Assembly: GCF_900101265.1 (NCBI RefSeq)
Contig: NZ_FMZS01000007.1
Coordinates: 1-64,000 of the forward strand
Origin: Massilia sp. PDC64
Lineage (GTDB): Bacteria; Pseudomonadota; Gammaproteobacteria; Burkholderiales; Burkholderiaceae_D
Length of the DNA: 64,000 bases
Reading direction: 5' to 3'
Part shown: positions 46,242 through 55,468 of the stretch, piece by piece
How the letters are laid out: each line of letters starts with the position of its first letter
How positions within the stretch are numbered: the first letter of the stretch is position 1
Position numbers and translations under genes: made by a program
Notes under the pieces: model-generated
Databases searched by the model: none
What the model saw: only the letters and a program-made list of their open reading frames with translations
What the model was told of the DNA's origin: nothing

Positions 46242-46448
46242 ATGATCGGTGAAGTCAGCATCTACGGCCTCTACGTTCCTCCGCTCCTGCTGCTCACGCT
46301 GGCGGCGCTGGTGGTCTCGCGGCTCATCAACCTGGTCCTGGCGAAGACGGGCTTTTATCGCGTCGTCTGGCACCCGGCCCTGTTCGATTTTTCCCTGTTC
46401 GTCATCGTGCTCGGCGCACTGACGTATTACACACGCAACTGGTCCTGA
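46242..46448 (+). CDS. DUF1656 small membrane protein (AaeX-like)
   Basis: A 68-residue protein with two transmembrane helices (YVPPLLLLTLAALVVSRLI and LFDFSLFVIVLGALTYY), the DUF1656 pattern found in aaeXAB-type operons. A strong AAGGAGATCCG site precedes the ATG. It probably helps assemble or stabilise the efflux complex (inference). Confidence 0.92.
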   Translation: MIGEVSIYGLYVPPLLLLTLAALVVSRLINLVLAKTGFYRVVWHPALFDFSLFVIVLGALTYYTRNWS

Positions 46449-47390
46449 ATGCCTATGAAAACTATTTTGTCGACGATTGGCCGGGTGAGTATCACGGCGG
46501 TGGTGACCGCGGGCGCGGTCTACGCAGGCTGGCAGCTGTGGCGCCATTACGAGGTCGAGCCCTGGACGCGCGACGGCCGCGTGAAAGCCTATGTCGTGCA
46601 GGTCGCGCCCGACGTGACGGGCCAGGTGACCAAGGTCTATGTGCACGACAACCAGCAGGTGAAGGCGGGCGAGCCGCTGTTCGACATCGACCGCGCCCGC
46701 TTCGAACTGGCCCTGCGCCAGAGCGAAGCCCAGGTAACGGCCGCCCAGGCCGCGCTGGCCCAGGCGCTGCGCGAGAACCAGCGTAATACCCAGCTCGACG
46801 ACCTCGTGTCGCAGGAAACCCGCGAGCAGGGCCAGACCCGCACCGACCAGGCCCGCGCCGCACTGGCCCAGGCCATCGTCAACCGTGACACGGCGAAGCT
46901 GAACCTCGAGCGCACGCGCGTCGTCTCCAGCGTCAACGGCATCGTGACGAACCTCGACCTGCGCGAAGGCGCGTACGCCACCGCGGCGCATCCCGTGATG
47001 GCCGTCGTCGACAGCGGCTCGTTCTATGTCGAAGGCTATTTCGAAGAAACGAAGCTGCCCGGCATCCAGCTGGGCGACCAGGTCGACGTCACCCTGATGG
47101 GCACGCGCCAGCCGATCCGCGGCCACGTTGAGAGCTTCGCCGAGGGCATCACGGACCGCGACCGCAGCACGGGCGCCAACATGCTGCCGAACGTGAACCC
47201 GACCTTCAACTGGGTCCGCCTCGCCCAGCGCGTGCCAGTGCGCATCGCCATCGACCAGGTGCCAGCCACCGTGCGTCTCGTCGCCGGGCAGACGGCGACG
47301 GTCAAGGTGTTGCCTGCTGTGGCCAAACCCGAGGCCAAACCGGCCGCGACGCCACCCAAGGCGGTGGCGGTGGCTGCCAACACGCATTAA
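46449..47390 (+). CDS. HlyD-family periplasmic adaptor (AaeA-like)
   Basis: A 313-residue membrane-fusion protein: an N-terminal anchor (residues 5-25), a biotinyl-lipoyl-like domain starting YVVQVAPDVTGQVTKVYVHD, a helical hairpin (about 90-145), and a beta-barrel part with VEGYFEETKLPGIQLGDQVD. The Ala/Pro/Lys-rich tail is unusual. It bridges the FUSC pump to the NodT outer-membrane protein. The ATG follows the DUF1656 stop without gap; ATG 46455 is an alternative. Confidence 0.92.
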   Translation: MPMKTILSTIGRVSITAVVTAGAVYAGWQLWRHYEVEPWTRDGRVKAYVVQVAPDVTGQVTKVYVHDNQQVKAGEPLFDIDRARFELALRQSEAQVTAAQAALAQALRENQRNTQLDDLVSQETREQGQTRTDQARAALAQAIVNRDTAKLNLERTRVVSSVNGIVTNLDLREGAYATAAHPVMAVVDSGSFYVEGYFEETKLPGIQLGDQVDVTLMGTRQPIRGHVESFAEGITDRDRSTGANMLPNVNPTFNWVRLAQRVPVRIAIDQVPATVRLVAGQTATVKVLPAVAKPEAKPAATPPKAVAVAANTH

Positions 47391-47399
47391 AGCATCGTC

Positions 47400-48890
47400 A
47401 TGAACCGCAACCGATCCTCCCTCAAGAAAGTCTTCACGCTGTCGCTGCTGGCGGCCGCGCTCGCCGCCTGCACGACGGTCGGTCCCGACTACCACGTGCC
47501 GAAGGAGGCCGTGGTCAAGCGCGACGCGGCCAACGCCCCGTTCATGGGCGCGACGGAACAGCCCTTCAAATCCGAGCCGCTGCCGGCCGACTGGTGGCGC
47601 CTGTACCAGGACCCGCTGCTCGACAAGCTGATCGCCAAGGCCTTCGCCAACAATGCCGACCTGCGCGTGGCCGCCGCCAACCTGCAGCGCGCGCACGGCG
47701 TGCTGGAAGAGGTCGAAGAGAAGAAGCGACCCGAAGTCGAGATGAGCGCCGCGCCGCAATACGGCCGCATCGCCGGCGCACAGCTCGGCATCCCGGAACA
47801 GCTACCTACCGACGGCCTGTACGACGCCGACGTCAAGATCGGCTACACGCTCGACCTGTGGGGCCGCATCCGCCGCGCCGTCGAAGCGTCGGAGGCGGAC
47901 GTCGAAGCCGCGCAGGCCGCCAGCGACCTCACGCACGTGATCGTCGCCGCCGACACGACCCGCGCCTATGCGGAAGCGTGTTCGGCCGGCTACCAGCTGA
48001 AGGTGGCGCAGGAGTCCGTCGATCTGCAGCAAAAGTTCGTGAAGCTCACGGCCGAACGCGTCAAGCGCGGCCGCGGCATCGCCATCGACACCACCCGTGC
48101 ACAGGCCCAACTCGACCAGTTGCGCGCCAATCTGCCGCCGCTGGAAGCGCGCCGCCGCACGGCGCTGTACCGTCTGGCTGTTTTGACAGGTGAAGTGCCG
48201 AGCCAGTTCCCGGCCGAAGTCGCACAATGCGCCACGCCGCCGCGCGTGGCCGCGACGATCCCCGTCGGCGACGGCGCCGCCCTGCTGCGCCGCCGTCCCG
48301 ACGTGCGCCAGGCCGAACGCCAGCTGGCCGGCGCCACCGCGCGCATCGGCGTCGCAACGGCCGAGCTGTACCCGAACATCAACCTGGGCGCGTCGGTCGG
48401 CATGATCGGCATGATGAACCAGTTCAACGATGCGAACACGTGGAAGTTCAGCCTCGGCCCGCTGATCTCGTGGAGCCTGCCGGCGACCAGCTCCGCCCGC
48501 TCGCACATCGCGCAGGCCAAGGCGAACACGGCCGGTGCGCTGGCCCGCTTCGACTCGGTCGTGCTGAACGCGCTGCGCGAGACGGAAAGCGCGCTGACGG
48601 TGTATGCACGCGAGCTCGACCGCAACGCCGCCCTGCGCGCCGCACGGGACCAGAGCGCGCTCGCGTCGCGCCAGTCGGCCAAGCTGTACCAGTTCGGCCG
48701 CACGGACTTCCTGTCCCAGCTGGATGCGGACCGCACGCTGGCGAGCGCCGAGAGCGTGCTCGCGGCGTCCGATGCGCAGCTGGCGGCGGATCAGGTGCAG
48801 CTGTTCCTTGCGCTGGGTGGCGGCTGGGAAAACACCCATGCCAAGCACGGCGAGCACAAGGAGGTGGCGCAGGCGCATCACGCGGAGTGA
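47400..48890 (+). CDS. Efflux outer-membrane lipoprotein (NodT family)
   Basis: A 496-residue TolC-like protein with a lipid signal (LAACTTVGPDYHVP) and two outer-membrane-factor repeats (ANLQRAHGVLEEVEEKKRPE, LRRRPDVRQAERQLAGATAR). It forms the exit channel of the efflux system. The C-terminal 20 residues are histidine-rich (HAKHGEHKEVAQAHHAE), outside the usual fold; a metal-binding or charge role is possible but unproven. Confidence 0.92.
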   Translation: MNRNRSSLKKVFTLSLLAAALAACTTVGPDYHVPKEAVVKRDAANAPFMGATEQPFKSEPLPADWWRLYQDPLLDKLIAKAFANNADLRVAAANLQRAHGVLEEVEEKKRPEVEMSAAPQYGRIAGAQLGIPEQLPTDGLYDADVKIGYTLDLWGRIRRAVEASEADVEAAQAASDLTHVIVAADTTRAYAEACSAGYQLKVAQESVDLQQKFVKLTAERVKRGRGIAIDTTRAQAQLDQLRANLPPLEARRRTALYRLAVLTGEVPSQFPAEVAQCATPPRVAATIPVGDGAALLRRRPDVRQAERQLAGATARIGVATAELYPNINLGASVGMIGMMNQFNDANTWKFSLGPLISWSLPATSSARSHIAQAKANTAGALARFDSVVLNALRETESALTVYARELDRNAALRAARDQSALASRQSAKLYQFGRTDFLSQLDADRTLASAESVLAASDAQLAADQVQLFLALGGGWENTHAKHGEHKEVAQAHHAE

Positions 48891-48902
48891 TGCACCTGTT
48901 GC

Positions 48903-51122
48903 CTACAACAATTTATCGAGCGTGATCGGCAGATCCCTCACCCGCTTGCCCGTCGCGTGGAACACGGCGTTCGCAATGGCGGCGCCCACGCCCGTGATGC
49001 CGATCTCGCCGATCCCCTTCGCGCCCAGCGGGTTCACGTGTGGGTCGTCCTCGTCGACGATCTGCACGTCGATCGACTGAATGTCGGCATTCGTCGGCAC
49101 GTGATACTCGGCGAGGTTGCCGTTCACTGCACGCCCCTCGCGCTTGTCGATCAGCGTCTCTTCGAACAGCGCCAGGCCGATGCCCCAGACGATGCCGCCC
49201 ATCAGCTGGCTGTAGCCCGTCTTTTCGTTCATCAGCTTGCCGACACCGTACACGCCCACGACGCGCGGCACGCGGATCTCGCCCAGGTCTTCGTCCACCG
49301 TCACCTCGACGAACACGGCGCCGAACGCGTGCATGGAGTACTTCTGCTTCTCGTCCCCCGGCTCGGCCTTCGCCGTCACCTCCACGGGACCGCCGTGCCG
49401 CACGGCGATGGCCTGCATCGCTTCGCGCCGTGCCGGATCGGCCAGCAAATAAAGCTCGCCGCCGTCCGACGTCGAATCGACGCCCACCTGGTCGGCCGTC
49501 GCGCCGAACAAGGGCGAGCGTTCATCCGCGGCGGCAATGCCGAGCAGTTTCAAACGCAACGCCTTCCCCGCTGCCTGGACGGCCGGTGCCACGCTGGCCA
49601 CCGTCGTCGATCCACCTGAGACGGGCGCCTCCGGCATCTGCGAATTGCCCAGCTCGAAACGCACGCGGTCGACGGGCACGCCGAGCGCATCCGCCGCCAC
49701 CTGCGTCATCACGGTGTACGTGCCGGTGCCGAGGTCCTGCGTGCCGGAGCGGAATAGCGCAGTCCCGTCCGGCTGCAGGGTCGCTGAACATTCCGCCGCC
49801 GAACGGTTCGTCGGATAGCTCGCCGTCGCCATGCCCCATCCGACGAGCTTGTTCCCCTGCCGCATCGAGCGCGGCTGCGGGTTGCGGTCGCGCCAGCCGA
49901 AGCGCTCGGCGCCGATCTCGTAGCACTGGCGCAGCGATTTACTGGAAAACGGCAGGTTCTTGCCGGGATCACGTTCCGTGTAGTTTTTCAGGCGCAGCTC
50001 GAGCGGGTCCATGTGCAGCTCGTAGGCCAGTTCGTCGATCGCGCAATCCTGGGCGTACGAGCCGGTCGCTTCGCCGGGCGCGCGCATGAACGTGGGCGTG
50101 CCGAGGTTCATGCGCGCCAGCCGGTGCGACGTTTCCTGGTTCGGACTCTCGTACATCATGCGCGTGACGAGGCCGCACGGTTCGATCCAGTCCTCGATCA
50201 TAGACGTGTAGGCGATCGTGTCGTGGCTGGACGCCGTCATGCGTCCGTCCGGCAGCGCCGCCATGCGCATGCGCTGCTCCGTGTTCGGGCGGGTGCCGAC
50301 GGGGCCGAACATCTGGTTGCGGTCCAGCGACAGCTTGACGGGACGGCCCAGCTGCTTCGCCGCCATCGCCGTCAGCACGACATGCGACCACACGGAACCC
50401 TTCGAGCCGAAACCGCCGCCCACGTAAGGGCAAATGGCCGTGACGTTTTCCGGAGGGATGTCGAAGATGCTGGCCACGATGCGCTGCACGCCCTTCATGT
50501 ATTGCGTCGAGTCGTACAAGGTGAGGCGGTCGCCGTCCCACTGCGCGATCGTCGCGTGCGTTTCGAGCGGGTTGTGGTTCTCGACAGGTGTCGTGTACGT
50601 GACGTCGATCCGCGCGCTGCCGGCCAGCAGCCCCGCCTGCAGGTCGCCCCGCTTTGTGTCCGTTTCTTCCGTCAACACTTTTTCCGGTGGATGCACGGAC
50701 TCTTTGGCCTGCTCGAAGTCGAGCACGGCCGGCTTGCGTTCGTACTCGATGCGCAGCCGCGCGCCCGCCTCGCGCGCGCGCTCGAACGTGTCGGCCACGA
50801 CGACGGCGATCGGCTGGTTGTTGTAGTAGACGTCGTCTTCCTGCAGCAGGGTCAGCCTGCGCCCGATCGGCGGCTGGATCTTGCCGTCCTTCATCTTCGG
50901 CGGCAGGCGCATGGCGTTCTCGTGGGTCATTACGAGCAGGACGCCCGGCACCTCGCGGGCCGCACTGTCGTCGATGGACAGCACGCGTCCGCTGGGGATC
51001 GTGCTCGTGACGAGGACCGCATGGGCCACATTGTCGACCGGATGCTCGGCCGAATAGCGCGCCGCGCCGCTGACTTTCGCCCACGCGTCGACGCGATTGA
51101 TGGGTGCGCCCGTGATGTTCAT
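48903..51122 (-). CDS. Xanthine-dehydrogenase-family molybdopterin-binding subunit (PaoC-like)
   Basis: A 739-residue catalytic subunit of a molybdenum hydroxylase. It has cofactor-binding segments such as YVGGGFGSKGSVWSHVVLTA and the C-terminal GAKGIGEIGITGVGAAIANA with the catalytic glutamate. E. coli PaoC oxidises aromatic aldehydes; the substrate here is unknown. It begins within the FAD-subunit stop (ATGA). There is no XdhC/PaoD maturation gene in the window. The gene converges on the efflux operon. Confidence 0.92.
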   Translation of the reverse strand: MNITGAPINRVDAWAKVSGAARYSAEHPVDNVAHAVLVTSTIPSGRVLSIDDSAAREVPGVLLVMTHENAMRLPPKMKDGKIQPPIGRRLTLLQEDDVYYNNQPIAVVVADTFERAREAGARLRIEYERKPAVLDFEQAKESVHPPEKVLTEETDTKRGDLQAGLLAGSARIDVTYTTPVENHNPLETHATIAQWDGDRLTLYDSTQYMKGVQRIVASIFDIPPENVTAICPYVGGGFGSKGSVWSHVVLTAMAAKQLGRPVKLSLDRNQMFGPVGTRPNTEQRMRMAALPDGRMTASSHDTIAYTSMIEDWIEPCGLVTRMMYESPNQETSHRLARMNLGTPTFMRAPGEATGSYAQDCAIDELAYELHMDPLELRLKNYTERDPGKNLPFSSKSLRQCYEIGAERFGWRDRNPQPRSMRQGNKLVGWGMATASYPTNRSAAECSATLQPDGTALFRSGTQDLGTGTYTVMTQVAADALGVPVDRVRFELGNSQMPEAPVSGGSTTVASVAPAVQAAGKALRLKLLGIAAADERSPLFGATADQVGVDSTSDGGELYLLADPARREAMQAIAVRHGGPVEVTAKAEPGDEKQKYSMHAFGAVFVEVTVDEDLGEIRVPRVVGVYGVGKLMNEKTGYSQLMGGIVWGIGLALFEETLIDKREGRAVNGNLAEYHVPTNADIQSIDVQIVDEDDPHVNPLGAKGIGEIGITGVGAAIANAVFHATGKRVRDLPITLDKLL

Positions 51123-52126
51123 GCCATGCCTCCCATCTGGCCGGTCGCGATGCGCAGCGCCCGCGCGACCGCGCGCTGCGCCAGTTCAACCTTGAACGCG
51201 TTGTGCGCATACGGCTGCGCGCCGGCGACGGCATCCGCGCCGGCCTTGCCCAGCACGTCGTCGGTGAGCGCACCCAGGGACTGGCCGCGCAATCTCTGTT
51301 CCGCGCCCAGCGCGCGCCAGGGTTTATGGGCCACGCCACCCAGCACGATACGCAGGTCGCGGATCGTGTCGCCGTCCACGTCGACGGCGGCCGCCACCGA
51401 CACGAGCGCGAACGCATAGCTGGCCCGGTCGCGCACCTTCAGGTAGTGCGAATGCTGGGAAAACGGCGTCGGCGGCAGTTCCACCGCCGTGATCAGTTCG
51501 CCAGGGCGGATCACCGTGTCGTCCTGGGGACGGTCCTCCGGCAGGCGGTGGAACTCGGCGACGGGCACCTGCCGCGCGCCGTCCGGCCCCTGCAGGTGAA
51601 TGACGGCGTCGAGCGCGACGAGGGCCACGCTCATGTCGGACGGATTGGTCGCGATGCAGTGCGGGCTGGCGCCCAGGATCGCGTGGATGCGGTTATGGCC
51701 GTCGATGGCGTCGCAGCCAGAGCCGGGATCGCGCTTGTTACAGTGCGGGAAGGTCGGATCGGTGAAGTAATAACAGCGCGTGCGCTGCAGCAGGTTGCCG
51801 CCGACGGTCGCCATGTTGCGCAGCTGGGTCGACGCGCCGTTCAGCAGCGCCTCCGACAGCAACCGGTAGCGCTGGCGCACGAGCGGGTGATTCGCGGCCG
51901 CCGTGTTGCTGGCCATGGCGCCGATGCGCAGGCCGCCGCCCGGCAGCTCGTCGATGTCCGCCAGCGCCAGCCGGCTCACGTCGATCAGGCGGACGGGTTT
52001 CTCGATGCCGCTCTTGTACAGGTCGAGCAGATTGGTCCCGCCGCCGATGTATTTGGCGCCCGGCTGGCGCGCCAGCTCGAGCGCGTGGTTCACGTCCCTG
52101 GCACGGTCGTAGAAGATCGATTGCAT
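51119..52126 (-). CDS. FAD-binding subunit of molybdenum hydroxylase (PaoB-like)
   Basis: A 335-residue subunit with the FAD-binding signature KYIGGGTNLLDL and the CO-dehydrogenase-flavoprotein C-terminal fold. A loop with four cysteines (TRCYYFTDPTFPHCNKRDPG, then SGCDA and SPHCIATN) matches the extra 4Fe-4S cluster of PaoB and hydroxybenzoyl-CoA reductase beta. It relays electrons from the 2Fe-2S subunit. The gene lies 10 bases from the 2Fe-2S gene and overlaps the large subunit. Confidence 0.92.
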   Translation of the reverse strand: MQSIFYDRARDVNHALELARQPGAKYIGGGTNLLDLYKSGIEKPVRLIDVSRLALADIDELPGGGLRIGAMASNTAAANHPLVRQRYRLLSEALLNGASTQLRNMATVGGNLLQRTRCYYFTDPTFPHCNKRDPGSGCDAIDGHNRIHAILGASPHCIATNPSDMSVALVALDAVIHLQGPDGARQVPVAEFHRLPEDRPQDDTVIRPGELITAVELPPTPFSQHSHYLKVRDRASYAFALVSVAAAVDVDGDTIRDLRIVLGGVAHKPWRALGAEQRLRGQSLGALTDDVLGKAGADAVAGAQPYAHNAFKVELAQRAVARALRIATGQMGGMA

Positions 52127-52136
52127 GCACGTCCCC

Positions 52137-52715
52137 CTACGCCTGGCGCAAGACCACGCTGTGGATGGCCTTGACGATGTTGGGATAGGCGCCGCAGCGG
52201 CACAGGTTGCCGCTCATGCGCTCGCGAATCTCGTCTTCGGACAGCGCGCCCGGCGCCAGCTGGTCGCCTTCCGTCAGCATGCTGGCCTGCCTTGCCTTCA
52301 CTTCGTCCAGCAGCGCGACGGCCGAACACACCTGCCCCGGTGTGCAATAGCCGCACTGGAAGCCGTCGCAATCCATGAAGGCCTGCTGCATCGGGTGCGG
52401 CAGCCCTTCGTGGCCCAGGCCTTCCACGGTCGTGATCTCGCGGCCGTCGTGCATCATCGCCAGGGTCAGGCAGGAATTGATGCGCTGGCCGTCCACGAGG
52501 ACGGTACAGGCCCCGCACTGGCCGCGGTCGCAGCCCTTCTTGGTGCCGGTCAGGCCCAGCACTTCCCGCAGTGCGTCCAGCAGCGTCACGCGGGGTTCGA
52601 TCGTCAGGTTGTGCTCGGCGCCATTGATCCGCAAGGTGAGCGGTTGCGGCGGCGCATGGAGCAACGTCGCGCCCTGCGCACGCTGCTCCGATAGACTTTG
52701 ATCGTCGTCTGGCAT
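52137..52715 (-). CDS. (2Fe-2S)-binding subunit of molybdenum hydroxylase (PaoA-like)
   Basis: A 192-residue protein with two 2Fe-2S domains: GCDRGQCGACTVLVDG with the plant-ferredoxin pattern, and GFQCGYCTPGQVC plus NLCRCGAYPNIV in the helical domain. No Tat signal is visible, unlike E. coli PaoA, so the enzyme is probably cytoplasmic unless the N-terminal 30 residues have been misread. It is the first gene of the three-subunit operon. Confidence 0.93.
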   Translation of the reverse strand: MPDDDQSLSEQRAQGATLLHAPPQPLTLRINGAEHNLTIEPRVTLLDALREVLGLTGTKKGCDRGQCGACTVLVDGQRINSCLTLAMMHDGREITTVEGLGHEGLPHPMQQAFMDCDGFQCGYCTPGQVCSAVALLDEVKARQASMLTEGDQLAPGALSEDEIRERMSGNLCRCGAYPNIVKAIHSVVLRQA

Positions 52716-52799
52716 GGCTTTGCTCGCTTTCGAGAGATGGATTGGCTAATTCATCATCTCTGAAATCGAAAAATCGGGGAGCGCGCCAGAAGCATGCCA

Positions 52800-52827
52800 T
52801 TGCGGCAAGCGTTTGAAGCGCTATACT
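52800..52827 (+). promoter_or_regulatory. Promoter upstream of the small lipoprotein gene
   Basis: -10 TATACT at 52822-52827 with -35 TTGCGG at 52800-52805 and a 16-base spacer. Transcription starting near 52834 rules out translation from the upstream ATG at 52813. Confidence 0.5.
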
Positions 52828-52869
52828 CGCGCAGTGATGCACAAAAGCATCGCCAACCCGGAAATGACC

Positions 52870-53292
52870 ATGCGCTCCACCTTGCTCCTGTTGACACCGC
52901 TCTTGCTGCTGGCCGGCTGCGTCAACGAATCGGCCAGCTACACGATCGACGGCAACGACCACGCCCTGACGGTGGTCGTCACGCAGGATTATTTCTGGAG
53001 CAAACAGGTGGGCCTGCGCGTGATCGCGTCGCGCCTGCCGGACTGCCAGCGCCAGTTCGACCTCGGCAAGACGCCGCTGGCCGACCTGAACGTCGAGCTG
53101 TTCTCGACGGGCGACGAAACCTTCCTGCTGCGCGCGGGCGACGAGATGTGGCAACTGGAAACCCGTACGTGCAGCCAGTTGCCGGAGCCGTCGGACAATG
53201 TCCAGGCCCAGCCGATCGGCGTGTTCCACATGGATGCGAAAAAGAAGTTCGTGTTCGAGCCGGCGGAAGGTTCGGTGGCGGCCGCGCGCTAG
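52870..53292 (+). CDS. Small lipoprotein of unknown function
   Basis: About 140 residues: signal peptide MRSTLLLLTPLLLLAGC with lipobox LAGC, then a soluble domain with the line ASYTIDGNDHALTVVVTQDY and two cysteines (DCQRQFD and TRTCSQ) that could pair. No domain recognised; the pattern SRLPDCQRQFDL resembles lipoproteins of Oxalobacteraceae. ATG 52870 has GGAA at good spacing; 52837 and 52864 are alternatives. Confidence 0.68.
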   Translation: MRSTLLLLTPLLLLAGCVNESASYTIDGNDHALTVVVTQDYFWSKQVGLRVIASRLPDCQRQFDLGKTPLADLNVELFSTGDETFLLRAGDEMWQLETRTCSQLPEPSDNVQAQPIGVFHMDAKKKFVFEPAEGSVAAAR

Positions 53293-53357
53293 GCCCCGCG
53301 CTCGATAGCGCTCACATGCGGCTGCGACCGGCCGGTCATCCGGCACCGCGGCCCGGA

Positions 53358-53684
53358 TCAGCGCTGCTGCCCGGTCAGCTGGCGCAGCCGCGCGATTTCG
53401 GCCGTGCGCCCGAGCCGGTCGAGTGCCTGCTCGAGCAGGGTGCGGTCGCCGTCACGCAGCATCGTCCATTGCGTGAAATATTCGTGCACGGTACGCCAGG
53501 GCGGGAACTCGGGCGGCATGCTGCGCCAGGCGCTGCCGGTGTGGAGGAAGTACAGGACGGCGCAGAACACATCGTACAGATCGTGCTTGCGCGGCCGGGT
53601 CTTGCGGCGGGCCGCTTCCAGCATTTCACGCACGGTCTCGAACTGTTCACGCGGTACATCGCTTGGAAAGGTTTGCCTGGCCAT
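53358..53684 (-). CDS. Truncated IS5-type (DUF4096) transposase-like protein
   Basis: 108 residues, the DUF4096 N-terminal domain of IS5-family transposases (YDVFCAVLYFLHTGSAWRSM and PPWRTVHEYFTQWTM), without the DDE catalytic part. A GAGG site precedes ATG 53684. It could be a truncated insertion sequence or a retained DNA-binding domain. An imperfect inverted repeat at 53769-53779/53807-53818 lies upstream. Confidence 0.75.
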   Translation of the reverse strand: MARQTFPSDVPREQFETVREMLEAARRKTRPRKHDLYDVFCAVLYFLHTGSAWRSMPPEFPPWRTVHEYFTQWTMLRDGDRTLLEQALDRLGRTAEIARLRQLTGQQR

Positions 53685-53768
53685 GTCGATCGCCTCAAAT
53701 TCACTTGGAGACACGTGATCCGGAACAGGTTCCCGATCATCGACGGGGCGTAGCGCATTGTCGCGACG

Positions 53769-53818
53769 GATTCGAACACGGCGCCCAGTAAATACAGTCT
53801 AGCAGCGTGTTCGGAATC
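53769..53818. repeat. Imperfect inverted repeat near the transposase remnant
   Basis: GATTCGAACAC (53769-53779) and GTGTTCGGAATC (53807-53818) are near-perfect inverted arms (one inserted base) 27 bases apart. Next to it is a GGCGC hairpin at 53820-53845. They may be terminal inverted repeats of the lost element, or a terminator-like structure of folE. Confidence 0.35.
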
Positions 53819-53864
53819 ATGGCGCCTTTTTTTCAGCGCCATGCGTGCGGGGTCGGGGAGACCC

Positions 53865-54431
53865 TCAGTCGCGGGCCAGCGACAGGAACTCGGTGCGCAG
53901 CGCCAGGTTCGGCTGCAATTCGCCCAGCAGGGTCGACGTGATGGTTTCTTCGCCCGGCGTACGGATGCCACGGCTTTCCATGCACATGTGGCGGCACTTG
54001 ATGACCACGCCCACGGCCTTCGGTTCCAGCACCTCCATCAGCGTGTTGGCGATCTGGACCGTCAAGCGTTCCTGCACCTGCAGGCGCTTGGAAAACACGT
54101 CGACGAGACGGGTCAGCTTCGACAGCCCGACGATCTTGCCGTTCGGCAGATAACCGACCGTCGCCTTGCCGAAGAACGGCGCCAGGTGGTGTTCGCAATG
54201 GCTGTAGACCGGAATGCCGCGCACGACGATCAATTCGTTGTATTCCTCGGCGCCGTCTTCGAACGCCTTGAGGATCTCGACCGGATCCTGGTCGTAGCCG
54301 GAAGTCCAGTGTTTCCAGGCCTTGGCGACGCGCGCGGGCGTCTCGTGCAGGCCGGAGCGGTTGGGATCTTCGCCAAGGCTTACCAGCAGGCGGCGCCAGT
54401 CGTTCTCGGTGAAGACTTCTTTGTCAGACAT
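53865..54431 (-). CDS. folE: GTP cyclohydrolase I
   Basis: A 188-residue FolE: zinc ligands Cys79, His82 (SHCEHHLAPF) and Cys150 (CRHMCMESRG), with the GTP-binding stretch VGLSKLTRLVDVFSKRLQ. It makes 7,8-dihydroneopterin triphosphate, the first step of folate synthesis. The length and start ATG 54431 are family-typical. No folate partner genes are adjacent. Confidence 0.96.
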   Translation of the reverse strand: MSDKEVFTENDWRRLLVSLGEDPNRSGLHETPARVAKAWKHWTSGYDQDPVEILKAFEDGAEEYNELIVVRGIPVYSHCEHHLAPFFGKATVGYLPNGKIVGLSKLTRLVDVFSKRLQVQERLTVQIANTLMEVLEPKAVGVVIKCRHMCMESRGIRTPGEETITSTLLGELQPNLALRTEFLSLARD

Positions 54432-54579
54432 GGTTAACCCTAAAATTTTCGATTGCCGAGAGTATATAGAAAATGAAGCGGATCCACAGATGCCGGGGCT
54501 TCCTTGCGCAAAACGAAAGCCGTACTGTGGCGGATGCGCTAGCGTTGTCGACGTCCTTGTCACTGCGCGGAGAACAGCC

Positions 54580-55452
54580 ATGCTTGGGAGCACTGTCCTG
54601 GAAGTCGCAATCGGCCTGACATTTTGTTATGGCACGGTCGCCCTGATCGTCAGCACCCTGCAGGAAGCACTGGCCGCGGCGTTCCGGCTGCGTGCCAACA
54701 CCCTGCTGGCGGGCATCAAGACCATGCTCAACGACCCGAGCTTCGACGGGCTGGCGCGCGCCGTCTACATGCATCCGCTGGTCAACCCGCACACGGACGG
54801 CACCCAGCCGAGCGAGCGGGACATGCGTACGCGGCCATCGTACATCGAACCGGCCCATTTTGCGATTGCGCTGGTGGACAGCCTCTGGAAAGTGCCGGGC
54901 GACTTTATCCAGCTCGGCAACGCCATCGAGACGATCCCCGATCCGCAGGTGCGGCAGGTGATGCGCGGGCTGTACGGGCGCGCGCGCGACCTGCAGCAAT
55001 TCCAGGACATGCTGGCCGGGTGGTTCGACAACGCGATGGCGCGCATGTCGGGCACCTATAAACGGCGCCAGCTGCTGATTTCCCTGCTGCTGGCGCTGCT
55101 GCTGGCGATCCTGTTCAACATCGACAGTATCCACCTGTTCCGCACGCTGTGGCAGCAGCCGGCCCTCGCCGCACATCTCCGTGATGCGCCAGGCGCGCTC
55201 GACCCGGCCGTGTTCGACGCCCTGATGGCGCTGCCGATCGGCTGGACCAGGTTCCCGCCCGTGCCCGATGCCGATTTCGCGCTGCAGGTCGCCGGGTGGA
55301 TCGTCACGGCGTCGACGGCGCTGTTCGGCGCCCCCTTCTGGTTCGACCTGATGCAGCGCGTCGTGCGCATGCGCAGCACGGGCACGCGGCCGGAAGAAAC
55401 GCCGCTGGCGCTGCGCGTGGAAGGCAAGATCGCGGCGACGCCGGCGCCCTGA
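54580..55452 (+). CDS. Hypothetical membrane protein
   Basis: 290 residues. Three hydrophobic segments are visible: near the start (LEVAIGLTFCYGTVALIVST), in the middle (LLISLLLALLLAILFNIDSI) and near the end (VAGWIVTASTALFGAPFWF). Between the first two is a conserved-looking cytosolic region (TLLAGIKTMLNDPSFDGLAR, IEPAHFAIALVDSLW). No family name comes to mind. ATG 54580 follows GGAGA. It is divergent from folE. Confidence 0.72.
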   Translation: MLGSTVLEVAIGLTFCYGTVALIVSTLQEALAAAFRLRANTLLAGIKTMLNDPSFDGLARAVYMHPLVNPHTDGTQPSERDMRTRPSYIEPAHFAIALVDSLWKVPGDFIQLGNAIETIPDPQVRQVMRGLYGRARDLQQFQDMLAGWFDNAMARMSGTYKRRQLLISLLLALLLAILFNIDSIHLFRTLWQQPALAAHLRDAPGALDPAVFDALMALPIGWTRFPPVPDADFALQVAGWIVTASTALFGAPFWFDLMQRVVRMRSTGTRPEETPLALRVEGKIAATPAP

Positions 55453-55468
55453 ACCGGGCGGCTGGCCG

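Noticed and set aside
53820..53850. Hairpin GGCGC...GCGCC with T-run in its loop near folE
   Set aside because: The T-run is inside the loop, not after the stem, so it does not make a standard terminator.
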